From: Deinococcus sp. AB2017081
GTDB taxonomy: Bacteria; Deinococcota; Deinococci; Deinococcales; Deinococcaceae
NCBI RefSeq assembly: GCF_034440735.1
Contig: NZ_CP140098.1
Coordinates: forward strand, 3,515,501 to 3,579,500
Reading direction: 5' to 3'
DNA: 64,000 nt
Shown here: positions 1-8,362 of the stretch, one piece after another
Numbering within the stretch: the stretch's first letter is position 1
Layout: the number at the start of each line of letters is the position of its first letter
Program-made: the position numbers and the translations under genes
Notes under the pieces: generated by a model
Seen by the model: only the letters and a program-made list of their open reading frames with translations
What the model was told of the DNA's origin: nothing
Database searches by the model: none

Positions 1-389
1 AGGTGCTCGTGTCGCAGACCGGGAACTTCACCCGCGACGAGGGCCGCAAGGTGATGGAGGCGCTGATCCAGGCGCACCCGGACGCCACCGCCGTGTACGC
101 CCACAACGACGAGATGGCGCTCGGCGCGATCACCGCGCTCGAGGCCGCCGGCCGCAAGCCGGGCAAGGACATCACGCTGGTCAGCATCGACGGGCAGAAG
201 TCCGCGCTCGAGGCGATCATCGCCGGCAAGCTGGGTGCCACCGTCGAGTGCAACCCGCGCTTCGGGGTCAAGGCCTTCCAGACCATGAGGGACTACGCCG
301 CCGGCAAGAAGATCGCGCCCAAGCTGATCAACGACGACCGCTTCTTCGACATCTCGAACGCCAAAGCCAGCCTGAATTCCGCCTTCTGA
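1..389 (+). CDS. Sugar ABC transporter substrate-binding protein, YtfQ-like (C-terminal part)
   Basis: This is the C-terminal ~128 residues of a periplasmic binding protein for a sugar ABC importer; the 5' end lies outside the window. The segment has the second-lobe pattern of the ribose/galactofuranose binding proteins: AHNDEMALGA near its residue 35, then a LVSIDG strand, then a tail ending in NSAF. Its wording resembles E. coli YtfQ (galactofuranose binding). The ATPase and two permeases follow in the same direction, giving the ytfQ-ytfR-ytfT-yjfF gene order. A strong hairpin at 396-440 separates it from the ATPase gene and may let the binding protein be made in excess. The substrate is inferred: a furanose such as L-arabinofuranose or galactofuranose is likely because a GH51 arabinofuranosidase lies downstream. 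Confidence 0.9.
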   Translation, partial: VLVSQTGNFTRDEGRKVMEALIQAHPDATAVYAHNDEMALGAITALEAAGRKPGKDITLVSIDGQKSALEAIIAGKLGATVECNPRFGVKAFQTMRDYAAGKKIAPKLINDDRFFDISNAKASLNSAF

Positions 390-395
390 TCGGCG

Positions 396-440
396 CGCCG
401 GCAGATTCGCGGGCCTGTGGAGCCCGCGGGTCTGCCGGCG
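396..440 (+). promoter_or_regulatory. Intra-operon hairpin between binding protein and ATPase genes
   Basis: Bases 396-405 pair perfectly with 431-440, bases 408-414 pair with 422-428, and two U.G pairs lie between them, giving a stem of about 19 pairs with a seven-base loop (415-421). No T-run follows, so it need not terminate. Hairpins here in importer operons commonly stabilise or attenuate the mRNA so that binding protein exceeds the membrane parts. The structure is seen; the role is inferred. Confidence 0.6.
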
Positions 441-455
441 TGTGTACGGAGACCT

Positions 456-1994
456 ATGACGCAGCCGCTGCTGGAGATGACCGGCATCCACAAGGCCTTC
501 GCGGGCATTCCCGCCCTGCGCGGCGCGCACCTGCGGGTCGGGCCGGGCGAGGTGCACGCCCTGATCGGCCAGAACGGAGCCGGCAAGTCCACCCTCCTCA
601 AGATCCTGACCGGCGCGTACCTGCGCGACGCCGGCACCGTCCGGCTCAGCGGTCAGGAGGTGACCTTCACCACCCCCATCCAGGCCCAGCTGCACGGCAT
701 CGGCACCATCTACCAGGAGGTCAACCTGGTGCGGCTCCAGAGTGTCACCGAGAACGTCCTGCTCGGCCAGGAGAGCCGCCGCTACGGCTGGATCGACTGG
801 CGCACCACCCACGCGCGGGCGGCCGCCCAGCTGCGCGAGCTGGGCATCGAGCTGGACGTCACGCGGCCGCTGGGCGAGTTCAGTCTCGCCACGCAGCAGA
901 TGGTGGCGCTGGCGCGCGCCCTGGCCCTCCAGGCCCGGCTGGTCGTCATGGACGAGCCCACGTCGTCACTGGACGACTCGGAGGTGCGGACGCTGTTCGG
1001 GGTCGTCCGCCGCCTGCAGGCGCAGGGCGTGTCCGTGATCTTCGTGTCGCACCGCCTCGACGAGCTGTACGAGGTGTGCAGCCACATCACGGTCATGCGC
1101 GACGGCGAGACCGTGTACGCGGGTGAACTGGGCGGCCTGAGCCGCCTGCAGCTCGTGTCGCTGATGCTGGGGCGCCAGGAGCAGGAGCTCGAGGCCCAGG
1201 GCCAGACGGGCTTCAAGCGGCACGAGCCCGGCACCGACACGCGCCTGCAGGCCACCGGGCTGGCGCGGCCGCCACAGCTGCGGGACGTGTCGCTGGACGT
1301 GCGCCGGGGCGAGGTGCTGGGCCTCGCGGGCCTGCTCGGCTCCGGGCGCAGCGAGACGGCCCGCGCCGTGTTCGCGGCCGAGGCGGCGCAGGGCGAGGTG
1401 CGCCTGAACGGGCGGGTCACGCACTGGTCGTCGCCCGCCGCCGCGATCCGGGCCGGCGTGGGCTTCTGCGGTGAGGACCGCAAGCACGACGGCATCGTGC
1501 CGGAGTGGTCGGTGCGCGAGAACCTCACGCTGGCCATGCTGCCGCGCCTGACCCGCTCGGGCGTGGTGGGCCGCGCCGAGCAGCAGCGGATCGTGCAGCA
1601 GTTCATCGACCGGCTCGGCATCCGCTGTGCCAGCGCCGAGCAGCCCATCCGGGAGCTGTCGGGCGGCAACCAGCAGAAGGTGCTGCTGGCCCGCTGGCTG
1701 TGCCTGCAGCCGGAGCTCCTGATCCTCGACGAACCCACCCGCGGCATCGACGTGGGCGCGAAGGCCGAGATCCAGCGCCTGATCAGCGAGCTGGCCCAAG
1801 AGGGCCTGAGCGTCCTGATGATCTCCTCGGATCTGGAGGAACTGCTGGAGGGCTGCCACCGCGTGACGGTGCTGCGCGACGGGCAGTCCGTGCGCACCCT
1901 GACCCAGGACGACCTGGACGAGGAGCAGCTGCTGGCCGCCATGGCCCACGGCGACACCCCCCCCGGAGGGAGCCATGACCGTGCTCAGTCCTGA
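456..1994 (+). CDS. Sugar ABC transporter ATP-binding protein, duplicated ATPase (YtfR/RbsA type)
   Basis: This cytoplasmic ATPase has two nucleotide-binding domains in one 512-residue chain, typical of the RbsA/AraG/YtfR family that powers carbohydrate uptake. The first half has Walker A GQNGAGKST (residues 38-46) and Walker B VVMDEPTSSLD. The second half has the degenerate Walker A (GLLGSGRSE) usual for the family, the signature LSGGNQQK at about residue 401 and LILDEPTRGID near 420. The ATG at 456 is chosen because homologues begin just before the first strand; an in-frame start at 417 would add 13 unlikely residues. The last codons overlap the next permease gene, which starts at 1975, so the two are probably translationally coupled. 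Confidence 0.93.
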   Translation: MTQPLLEMTGIHKAFAGIPALRGAHLRVGPGEVHALIGQNGAGKSTLLKILTGAYLRDAGTVRLSGQEVTFTTPIQAQLHGIGTIYQEVNLVRLQSVTENVLLGQESRRYGWIDWRTTHARAAAQLRELGIELDVTRPLGEFSLATQQMVALARALALQARLVVMDEPTSSLDDSEVRTLFGVVRRLQAQGVSVIFVSHRLDELYEVCSHITVMRDGETVYAGELGGLSRLQLVSLMLGRQEQELEAQGQTGFKRHEPGTDTRLQATGLARPPQLRDVSLDVRRGEVLGLAGLLGSGRSETARAVFAAEAAQGEVRLNGRVTHWSSPAAAIRAGVGFCGEDRKHDGIVPEWSVRENLTLAMLPRLTRSGVVGRAEQQRIVQQFIDRLGIRCASAEQPIRELSGGNQQKVLLARWLCLQPELLILDEPTRGIDVGAKAEIQRLISELAQEGLSVLMISSDLEELLEGCHRVTVLRDGQSVRTLTQDDLDEEQLLAAMAHGDTPPGGSHDRAQS

Positions 1995-2961
1995 CCGCCC
2001 CCACCCGCCCGCGCCCGCGCGGCGGGCCCGCCCCGCCCTGCCGATGTCCAGCGCGCTGATCGCGCTGATCGCGCTGATTATCTTCAACGCGCTGACCACG
2101 CCGCGCTTCCTGACCGTGAACACCCTGAACCTGAACCTGACCCAGACGGCCACGATCGTGATCGTGGGCATCGGCATGACCTTCGTGATCGCCACGCGCG
2201 GCATCGACCTGTCGGTCGGCTCGCTGATGGCGATCGGCGGGGCCATCGCGCCGCTGCTGTTCCTGAATCCGGCGCTGGACGGCCCGTCCGGCGTGATCCT
2301 GGCGATCGTGGTGCCGCTGGTCGTGACTGGCCTGCTGGGGCTGTTCAACGGGGCTCTGGTCACGCGCTTCCAGATCCAGCCGATCATCGCGACGCTGGTG
2401 CTGTTCATCGCGGGGCGCGGCATCGCGCAGGTGATCAGCCACGGCAGCCTCGTGAACTTCACCGAGCCCGCGTTCAGCGCGCTGGGCACCGGCCGCGTGC
2501 TGGGGCTGAACGTGCAGGTGTACCTGATGCTGGCGCTGCTGGCCGTGGCGACCTGGGTGCTGCGCGACACGCTGTTCGGCCGTCAGGTGATCGCCGTCGG
2601 CGGCAACCCGGAGGCCGCGCGGCTGGCCGGGGTGCCCTCGGATCGCGTGCGGCTGATCGTGTACACCATCAGCGGCGTGCTGGCCGGACTGGCGGGCCTG
2701 ATCGTGATCGCCATCAACAGTTCCTCGGACAGCAATCTGGTGGGGCAGAACATGGAGCTGGACGCCATCGCGGCGGTGGCGGTGGGCGGCACGGCGCTGG
2801 CCGGGGGGCGCGTGACCATGCTGGGCACCCTGATCGGGGCGCTGTTCATCCAGCTGCTGCGCTACACCCTGCTCGTCAAGGGCGTCCCGGACGACGTCGC
2901 GCTGATGGTCAAGGCCGCCATCATCATCGGGGCGGTCGCCCTGCAGGCCAGGAGGCGCTGA
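1975..2961 (+). CDS. Sugar ABC transporter permease (YtfT/RbsC type)
   Basis: This inner-membrane permease of 328 residues belongs to the RbsC/AraH family (BPD_transp_2). It has a short proline- and arginine-rich N-terminus, then about eight to ten hydrophobic segments, and the family motif TRGIDLSVGS near residue 75. It starts 20 bases inside the ATPase gene, and the second permease begins one base after its stop. Having two different permeases together, not one homodimer, matches the E. coli YtfT/YjfF heterodimeric system. The transported sugar is inferred only from context (furanose; see the GH51 gene at 5263). Confidence 0.92.
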   Translation: MTVLSPDRPHPPAPARRARPALPMSSALIALIALIIFNALTTPRFLTVNTLNLNLTQTATIVIVGIGMTFVIATRGIDLSVGSLMAIGGAIAPLLFLNPALDGPSGVILAIVVPLVVTGLLGLFNGALVTRFQIQPIIATLVLFIAGRGIAQVISHGSLVNFTEPAFSALGTGRVLGLNVQVYLMLALLAVATWVLRDTLFGRQVIAVGGNPEAARLAGVPSDRVRLIVYTISGVLAGLAGLIVIAINSSSDSNLVGQNMELDAIAAVAVGGTALAGGRVTMLGTLIGALFIQLLRYTLLVKGVPDDVALMVKAAIIIGAVALQARRR

Positions 2962-2962
2962 C

Positions 2963-3943
2963 ATGACCGGATCCACCCTGCCCGCGTCCCGCGTGTCCAG
3001 GCTGCTGCGCGGACAGGGCGCGCTCGTCGCGCTCGTGATCCTCGTGGCGCTGGCCTCGGTGCTGTACACCGGCTTCCTGAGCACGTACAACATCAGCAGT
3101 TTCTTCCGCTACAACGCCATGTTCATGCTGCTGGGCATCGGCATGACCTTCGTGATCATCACGGGCGGCATCGACCTGTCGGTGGGCAGCGTCGCGGCGC
3201 TGGGCAGCGTCGCGGCGGCGCTCGCCAGTCCGCACGGGGCGCTGGCCGGCATCCTGGCCGGCGTGCTGGCGGGCACCGTCGTCGGACTGCTCAACGGCGT
3301 GCTGATCACGCGCCTGCGCGTCGAGCCGTTCATCATCACGCTCGGCACCTTCCTGGGGGCGCGCGGCGCGGCGCAGTACTTCTCGCAGCGGGCGGCCGTG
3401 CCGGTGGACTCGGGCGGCCCCTTCGCCCAGGTGGGCCAGGGCGACCTGCTGGGCATTCCGGTGCCGGTGCTGATCGTGGCCGTCATCCTGGCGGCGGCCG
3501 GCGCGGCGCTGCACGGCACGCGCTTCGGCCGCACCGCCCTGAGCACCGGCGACAACGAGGACGCCGCCCGCCTGATGGGCCTGCAGGTCGACCGGGTCAA
3601 GGTGCAGGTCTATACCCTGTCCGGGCTGCTCGCCGGCCTCGCGGGCGTGATCCTCGCCGCGCAGTTCGGTGCCGGCCAGCCGACCGAGGGCGTGGGCTGG
3701 GAGCTCACGGCCATCGCGGGCGTCGTGGTGGGCGGCACGCTCCTCAGCGGGGGCCGGGGCAGCGTGTTCAGTACCATGGTCGGCATCGTGCTGCTGGGGC
3801 TCATCTTCAACATCCTGAATTTTGAGAACGGGCGCGGCGTCATCACCATCGATGTGTTCTGGCAGAACGTGATCCGCGGGGTGTTCCTGCTGGCCGTCGT
3901 GCTGCTCCAGACGCGCAGCATGAGGGCGCGCCCCCCCCGGTGA
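2963..3943 (+). CDS. Sugar ABC transporter permease (YjfF type)
   Basis: This is the second permease of the importer, 326 residues and the same family as its upstream neighbour, with the motif TGGIDLSVGS near residue 71 and about eight to ten membrane segments. It presumably forms a heterodimeric channel with the 1975-2961 product, energised by the duplicated ATPase. It starts one base after the preceding stop. Its own stop overlaps the GTG of the LacI regulator as GTGA at 3940-3943, so transporter and regulator share a transcript. Confidence 0.92.
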   Translation: MTGSTLPASRVSRLLRGQGALVALVILVALASVLYTGFLSTYNISSFFRYNAMFMLLGIGMTFVIITGGIDLSVGSVAALGSVAAALASPHGALAGILAGVLAGTVVGLLNGVLITRLRVEPFIITLGTFLGARGAAQYFSQRAAVPVDSGGPFAQVGQGDLLGIPVPVLIVAVILAAAGAALHGTRFGRTALSTGDNEDAARLMGLQVDRVKVQVYTLSGLLAGLAGVILAAQFGAGQPTEGVGWELTAIAGVVVGGTLLSGGRGSVFSTMVGIVLLGLIFNILNFENGRGVITIDVFWQNVIRGVFLLAVVLLQTRSMRARPPR

Positions 3944-4989
3944 GCGCATCCCCCGCCCGATCCCGGAAACGGGCCCGCACCCGCAACGTGACCATCCATG
4001 ACGTCGCGCGGCAGGCGGGCGTGTCGCACCAGACCGTGTCGCGGGTGATCAACGCCCACGCCAGCGTCGCGCAGGACACGCGCGAGCGGGTGCTCCAGGC
4101 CATCCAGACCCTGCGCTACCGGCCGAACATCGTCGCCAAGACCCTGGCGACCAGCCGCTCGCAGCTGATCGGGATGATCGCGCACGGCACCGAGCACTAC
4201 GGCCCGGCCCAGATCGCCCAGAATGTCGAGCGCAGTGCCCGCACCCACGGCTACGAGGTCATCCTCGCCACCCTGAACCAGTTCAGCTCGGCCGAGATCG
4301 CGGTCGCCTTCCGGCGGCTCCAGCAGTTCGGGGTCGACGGCGTGGTCATGTTCACGCCCTACGACGCGCACGCGCTGGCCCCGCTGCTCGATACCGATCT
4401 CCCGACCATCGTGCTCGACGCGGCCATGTCGGCCGGGGACGCGACGGTCAGCATCGACCAGGTGGCCGGTGGGGTGCTGGCGGCGCAGCACCTGACCACG
4501 CTGGGGCACCGCCGGGTGCTGCATATCGGGGGGCCGGCCATGTGGAGCGACGCGGCCATGCGGGCCGCCGGTTACCGCCAGGTCATGGAGCGCCACGGCC
4601 TGACGCCGCTGCCGGTGTACGAGGGGGACTGGACCGCGATCAGCGGTTACGCGGCCACGCTGGCCGCCGTGAACAGCGGTCTGGAGTTCACGGCGGTCAT
4701 GGCCGCCAACGACCAGATGGCGCTGGGGGCCATGCGTGCCCTGCGCCAGCTGGGCCGCCGCGTGCCGCACGATGTCAGCGTCGTCGGCTTCGACGACGTG
4801 CCGGAGGCCGCGTTCTTCGAGCCGGCGCTGACCACGGTGCGTCAGGACTTCGGCCTGCTGGGCCGCCGCAGCCTGGACGAACTCATGCGCCGGATGGCGC
4901 ACCCGGAACGCCCCGCCCGGCATCTGGTCTTTCAGCCCACGCTGGTCGAGCGGGAGAGCACCGCCCCGGCCCACCGCTCCCACGCCTGA
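3940..4989 (+). CDS. LacI-family transcriptional regulator (first of two)
   Basis: This 349-residue regulator has a LacI N-terminal helix-turn-helix ([20 protein letters not shown], about residues 18-37), the hinge-region pattern LRYRPNIVAKTLA, and a periplasmic-binding-protein-like sensor domain ending in a GFDDVPEAAFF segment. It is translationally coupled (GTGA) to the permease upstream. Directly downstream, before the arabinofuranosidase, lies a TGTGA-N4-TCACA dyad typical of LacI-family operators, so this protein is the likely repressor, released by an arabinose-type sugar. It is a clear paralogue of the regulator at 10254, and either could bind the site. Confidence 0.92.
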   Translation: MSASPARSRKRARTRNVTIHDVARQAGVSHQTVSRVINAHASVAQDTRERVLQAIQTLRYRPNIVAKTLATSRSQLIGMIAHGTEHYGPAQIAQNVERSARTHGYEVILATLNQFSSAEIAVAFRRLQQFGVDGVVMFTPYDAHALAPLLDTDLPTIVLDAAMSAGDATVSIDQVAGGVLAAQHLTTLGHRRVLHIGGPAMWSDAAMRAAGYRQVMERHGLTPLPVYEGDWTAISGYAATLAAVNSGLEFTAVMAANDQMALGAMRALRQLGRRVPHDVSVVGFDDVPEAAFFEPALTTVRQDFGLLGRRSLDELMRRMAHPERPARHLVFQPTLVERESTAPAHRSHA

Positions 4990-5024
4990 GCCGGGGCCCG
5001 GGCGCCGTCGTGCCACGTCGACGC

Positions 5025-5052
5025 TTGACTGTGAACGATCACAATATATGAT
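5025..5052 (+). promoter_or_regulatory. Promoter with LacI-type operator upstream of the GH51 gene
   Basis: A -35 box TTGACT (5025-5030) and -10 box TATGAT (5047-5052) are 16 bases apart. The dyad TGTGAACGATCACA (5030-5043) fills the spacer, where bound repressor would block RNA polymerase. The same 14-mer occurs in reverse complement at 6836-6849. The gene starts at 5263, so the leader is about 200 bases, unusually long for this window. Confidence 0.75.
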
Positions 5053-5262
5053 GGAGGTGTCCACATCCCCAGCCGCGACCGGAACTGCCGGCCGCTCCGT
5101 CCCTGTGCCGCCCTCCCTCCATGTCGCTGCAGGAGGTTGCCCTCACCCTGAGGCGAGTCCCGCCGATCCCCGTTCCGCCTCCACACGCACGCCGGCTGCC
5201 GGAGCCCTTCATCCGGAGCCACAGGCCTTCGCTCCCGACCGACCTGCCCCGAGAGGACCACC

Positions 5263-6798
5263 GTGACCACTGCCCACTCCACCCGCACCGCGACCGTCGC
5301 CCTGAACACCCAGCGCATCGTGTCCGACATCTCGCCCCTGATCTTCGGGGGTTTCGCCGAGCACATGGGCCGCTGTATCTACGAGGGCATCTACGACCCG
5401 AAGTCGCCCCTGGCCGACGAGCGCGGCTTCCGGCCCGACGTCATGAAAGCCCTGAAAGACCTGAACTACCGGATCATGCGCTACCCCGGCGGGAATTTCG
5501 TGTCCGGCTACCGCTGGACCGACGGCATCGGCCCGAAGGCCGACCGGCCGCGCCGCCGGGCGCTGGCGTGGCGCTCGATCGAGACCAACCAGTTCGGCCC
5601 GCACGAGTTCATGGAGTTCGCGGAGGAACTGAAGACCGAGCCGATGTGGGCCGTGAACCTCGGCACCGGCAGCATCCAGGACGCCGCGGACCTCGTGGAG
5701 TACATGAACCTGCCCACCGGCACGCACTTCAGCGACCTGCGCGCGAAGAACGGGCACAAGGATCCCTACGGCGTGAAGTACTGGTGCCTGGGGAACGAGA
5801 TGGACGGCCCGTGGCAGATCGGGCACCTGGACGCCGTGGCGTACGCCGATAAGGCCGTGGAGGCCGCGAAGCTGATGCGCTGGATGGATCCCACGATCAA
5901 GACCATCGCGTGCGGGTCGTCGAACACGGCCATGCCGACCTTCCCGGAGTGGGACCGCGTGGTGCTGGAGCGCACGTACGACCACATCGACTACTTCTCC
6001 ATGCACTACTACGTGGGCAACCCGAACATGAACTCCAAGGAGGCCGTGGACACCGACTCGTACCTGGCGAGCAGCGTGCACTTCGACGAGCACGCCGAGA
6101 CGGTGGCGGCCGCGATCCGGCTGGCGAAGGCGCACACCCGCAGCCGGAAGGACGTGGGCCTGTGCTGGGACGAGTGGAACGTGTGGTACCGCGAGGTGGG
6201 CGGCGACGGCAACTGGGAGGAAGCGCCGCACATCCTGGAGGAGGTCTACACCCTGGAGGACGCGCTGGTCGTGGCGCAGTGGCTCTCGACCTTCCTGCGC
6301 AAGGCGGACATCGTGCGGATCGCGTGCATCGCGCAGATCGTGAACGTGATCGCCCCGATCATGACCCGCGCCGACGGCCTGTTCCTGCAGACGATCTACC
6401 ACCCGCTGATGATGTTCAGCCAGCATGCGGCCGGCAACTCGCTGGACGTACTGGTCAGGGCCCCCACGCACGAGACGAGGAAGTTCGGCGAGGTGTCCCT
6501 GCTGGACGTCACGGCCAGCCATGATCCGGCGACCGGGAAGGGCGCGGCGTTCCTGGTGAACCGGTCACAGACCGAGGCCCTGGAGGTGACCGTGAAGTGG
6601 GAGGACGTCGCGCCGGACGCCCTGACACAGGCGTGGCAGATGACCGGCCGCGACCCGATGGCCACGAACTCCTTCGAGCAGCCCGAGGCCGTGACCATCC
6701 ACACCATCAATCCGCCGGCCCTGAATGCCGGCACCGCGACGCTGACGCTGCCGCCACTGTCGTTCACGGTGCTGACCAGCCAGCACACGCCCGCCTGA
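5263..6798 (+). CDS. abfA: Alpha-L-arabinofuranosidase, glycoside hydrolase family 51
   Basis: This enzyme hydrolyses terminal alpha-L-arabinofuranosyl groups from arabinan, arabinoxylan or their oligosaccharides. The 511-residue length is normal for GH51. The acid/base glutamate is E179 in WCLGNEMDGPW and the nucleophile is E304 in CWDEWNVWY, both in the spacing expected of the family. A GGFAEHMGR motif opens the barrel, and a C-terminal beta domain ends in FTVLTS. There is no signal peptide, so it acts in the cytoplasm on imported oligosaccharides. The GTG start at 5263 follows a GAGAGGA ribosome site. Expression is probably controlled by the dyad at 5030-5043. Flanking importers on both sides support a role in arabinose polymer use. 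Confidence 0.95.
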   Translation: MTTAHSTRTATVALNTQRIVSDISPLIFGGFAEHMGRCIYEGIYDPKSPLADERGFRPDVMKALKDLNYRIMRYPGGNFVSGYRWTDGIGPKADRPRRRALAWRSIETNQFGPHEFMEFAEELKTEPMWAVNLGTGSIQDAADLVEYMNLPTGTHFSDLRAKNGHKDPYGVKYWCLGNEMDGPWQIGHLDAVAYADKAVEAAKLMRWMDPTIKTIACGSSNTAMPTFPEWDRVVLERTYDHIDYFSMHYYVGNPNMNSKEAVDTDSYLASSVHFDEHAETVAAAIRLAKAHTRSRKDVGLCWDEWNVWYREVGGDGNWEEAPHILEEVYTLEDALVVAQWLSTFLRKADIVRIACIAQIVNVIAPIMTRADGLFLQTIYHPLMMFSQHAAGNSLDVLVRAPTHETRKFGEVSLLDVTASHDPATGKGAAFLVNRSQTEALEVTVKWEDVAPDALTQAWQMTGRDPMATNSFEQPEAVTIHTINPPALNAGTATLTLPPLSFTVLTSQHTPA

Positions 6799-6807
6799 CA
6801 CCCAGGC

Positions 6808-6849
6808 TTGACAGCCCCGGTGGGCTGCCTTACCATGTGATCGTTCACA
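6808..6849 (+). promoter_or_regulatory. Promoter with matching LacI-type operator upstream of second binding-protein gene
   Basis: TTGACA (6808-6813), a 17-base spacer and TACCAT (6831-6836) form a good promoter. The dyad TGTGATCGTTCACA (6836-6849) overlaps the end of the -10 box and the expected start point. It is the exact reverse complement of the operator at 5030-5043, indicating shared control. Confidence 0.75.
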
Positions 6850-6973
6850 AATTCAATGTGGGAGCTGCTGCCCACCCCCTGCCGTTGCTTGACCCGGAAC
6901 CGGATGTCGTCGCGGAGGGTGCTGGTCTCCAGCGCCCCTCCCCCGCCCTCTTTCACGCTTCAGGAGGCACCAC

Positions 6974-8281
6974 ATGCGTCTTACCCCTGTGCTCACGACC
7001 AAAGCGCTCACCCTGGCTCTGGCCCTCTCCGCATCCGCGCAGGCCGCCACGACCATCGTGTTCTGGGACTTCTTCGGCGGTGGCGACGGCATCCGCATGA
7101 AGCAGATCGTGGACGATTTCAACAAGTCCCAGAAGGACATCGTGGTGAACCGCACCACCCAGACGTGGGGCAACCCCTTCTACACCAAGGTGCACACCGC
7201 CAGCGTGTCCGGCCAGACGCCCGACGTCATGACCTACCACCTGTCGGCCGTACCTGCCGGCCTCCAGAAGAACGACCTGCGGCCCTTCACCACCGCCGAC
7301 CTGGCGCTGGGCGGACTCAAGCCCACGGACTTCCAGGCCAACCTGGTCACCACCCTGAACACCGATGCCAAGGCAGCGGGCAAGACCGGTCTGTATGCCC
7401 TGCCGCTCGACACGCACACCTACGTCGTGTACTACAACAAAGACCTGCTGAAGAAGGCCGGGCTGCTGGGCGCCGATGGCAAGCCGACCGGCATCACCTC
7501 ACTGGCCAGCCTGGGCCAGGCCATGCAGACCATCAAGGACAAGACCGGCGTGACGCCCGCCGCGTTCAGCACCAACCAGGATCCCGCGACGCTGTGGCGC
7601 ATGTGGTACTCCCTGTTCCTGCAATCCGGCGGCACGATGTACAAGGATGGCAAGCTGTACCTGAACGACCTGGACACCAAGGGCAAGGCCGCGCTGCAGA
7701 CCATGGCCGACTGGACCAAGGCCGGATACCTCACCAAGAACACCGCGTACCCCGCCGCCGTGGCGCTGTTCACCGCCGGCCGCACCGCCATGATGTTCAA
7801 CGGCAACTGGGAGGTGCCCACCATGGTGGACGCCAAGGCCAAGGGCACCATCAAGTTCGACTACGGCATCATGGCCTTCCCCAAACTCGCCGGTGCCAGC
7901 CAGACGTGGGCGGACTCGCACACCCTGGCCATCCCCAACAACACCAAGACCCCCATGAGCGCCGAGAAGCTGAAGGCGGTCATGACCTTCATCGGCTACG
8001 TGAACAAGCAGGGCGGCATGGGCTGGGCGGGCGGGGGGCACATCCCGTCGTACCTGCCGACGCAGAGCAGCGCGGCCTTCAAGGCGCTGCAGCCGGTCGC
8101 GCAGTATTCGGCGGTGGCGGCCAAGAACGCCACCCTGGAACCCAACGTGCCGATCTTCGGCGTGGGCGGCCCGGTGTACGACGCAGTCGGCAACAACTTC
8201 ACGCCGGTGCTGCTGGGCCAGCTCAGCGCCGAACAGGGCATCGCGAAGTTCAAGGCCGCGCTGACCAGCTTCAACAAGTAA
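6974..8281 (+). CDS. Sugar ABC transporter substrate-binding protein (family 1, AraN/MalE type)
   Basis: This 435-residue extracellular binding protein has a cleavable signal peptide (about residues 1-25, ending ASAQA) and then the family-1 start TTIVFWDFFGGGDG. Late in the chain it has the MMFNGNWEVP segment common in oligosaccharide-binding proteins. A good ribosome site (AGGAGG) precedes the ATG at 6974. It probably delivers arabino-oligosaccharides to the permeases at 8363 and 9270. The promoter carries the operator shared with the arabinofuranosidase. A 10-pair GC stem (8292-8301 with 8323-8332) lies just after the stop and may raise its yield relative to the permeases. Confidence 0.92.
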   Translation: MRLTPVLTTKALTLALALSASAQAATTIVFWDFFGGGDGIRMKQIVDDFNKSQKDIVVNRTTQTWGNPFYTKVHTASVSGQTPDVMTYHLSAVPAGLQKNDLRPFTTADLALGGLKPTDFQANLVTTLNTDAKAAGKTGLYALPLDTHTYVVYYNKDLLKKAGLLGADGKPTGITSLASLGQAMQTIKDKTGVTPAAFSTNQDPATLWRMWYSLFLQSGGTMYKDGKLYLNDLDTKGKAALQTMADWTKAGYLTKNTAYPAAVALFTAGRTAMMFNGNWEVPTMVDAKAKGTIKFDYGIMAFPKLAGASQTWADSHTLAIPNNTKTPMSAEKLKAVMTFIGYVNKQGGMGWAGGGHIPSYLPTQSSAAFKALQPVAQYSAVAAKNATLEPNVPIFGVGGPVYDAVGNNFTPVLLGQLSAEQGIAKFKAALTSFNK

Positions 8282-8291
8282 GCGTGGCCTG

Positions 8292-8332
8292 CAGGGGAGG
8301 GGGGTCGCCGCGACGCGCTCCTCCCTCCCCTG
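8292..8332 (+). promoter_or_regulatory. Intra-operon GC hairpin after the binding-protein gene
   Basis: CAGGGGAGGG (8292-8301) pairs with CCCTCCCCTG (8323-8332). No T-run follows and the permease ATG is 30 bases further on, so this looks like a stabilising or partly terminating hairpin, not a full terminator. Confidence 0.5.
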
Positions 8333-8362
8333 ACCCGTCGTCCGCAGGCAAAGGCAGGTGAC

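Noticed and set aside
966..3093. Long minus-strand frames opposite the first importer
   Set aside because: They run against the ATPase and permease genes, whose Walker and EAA motifs are certain.
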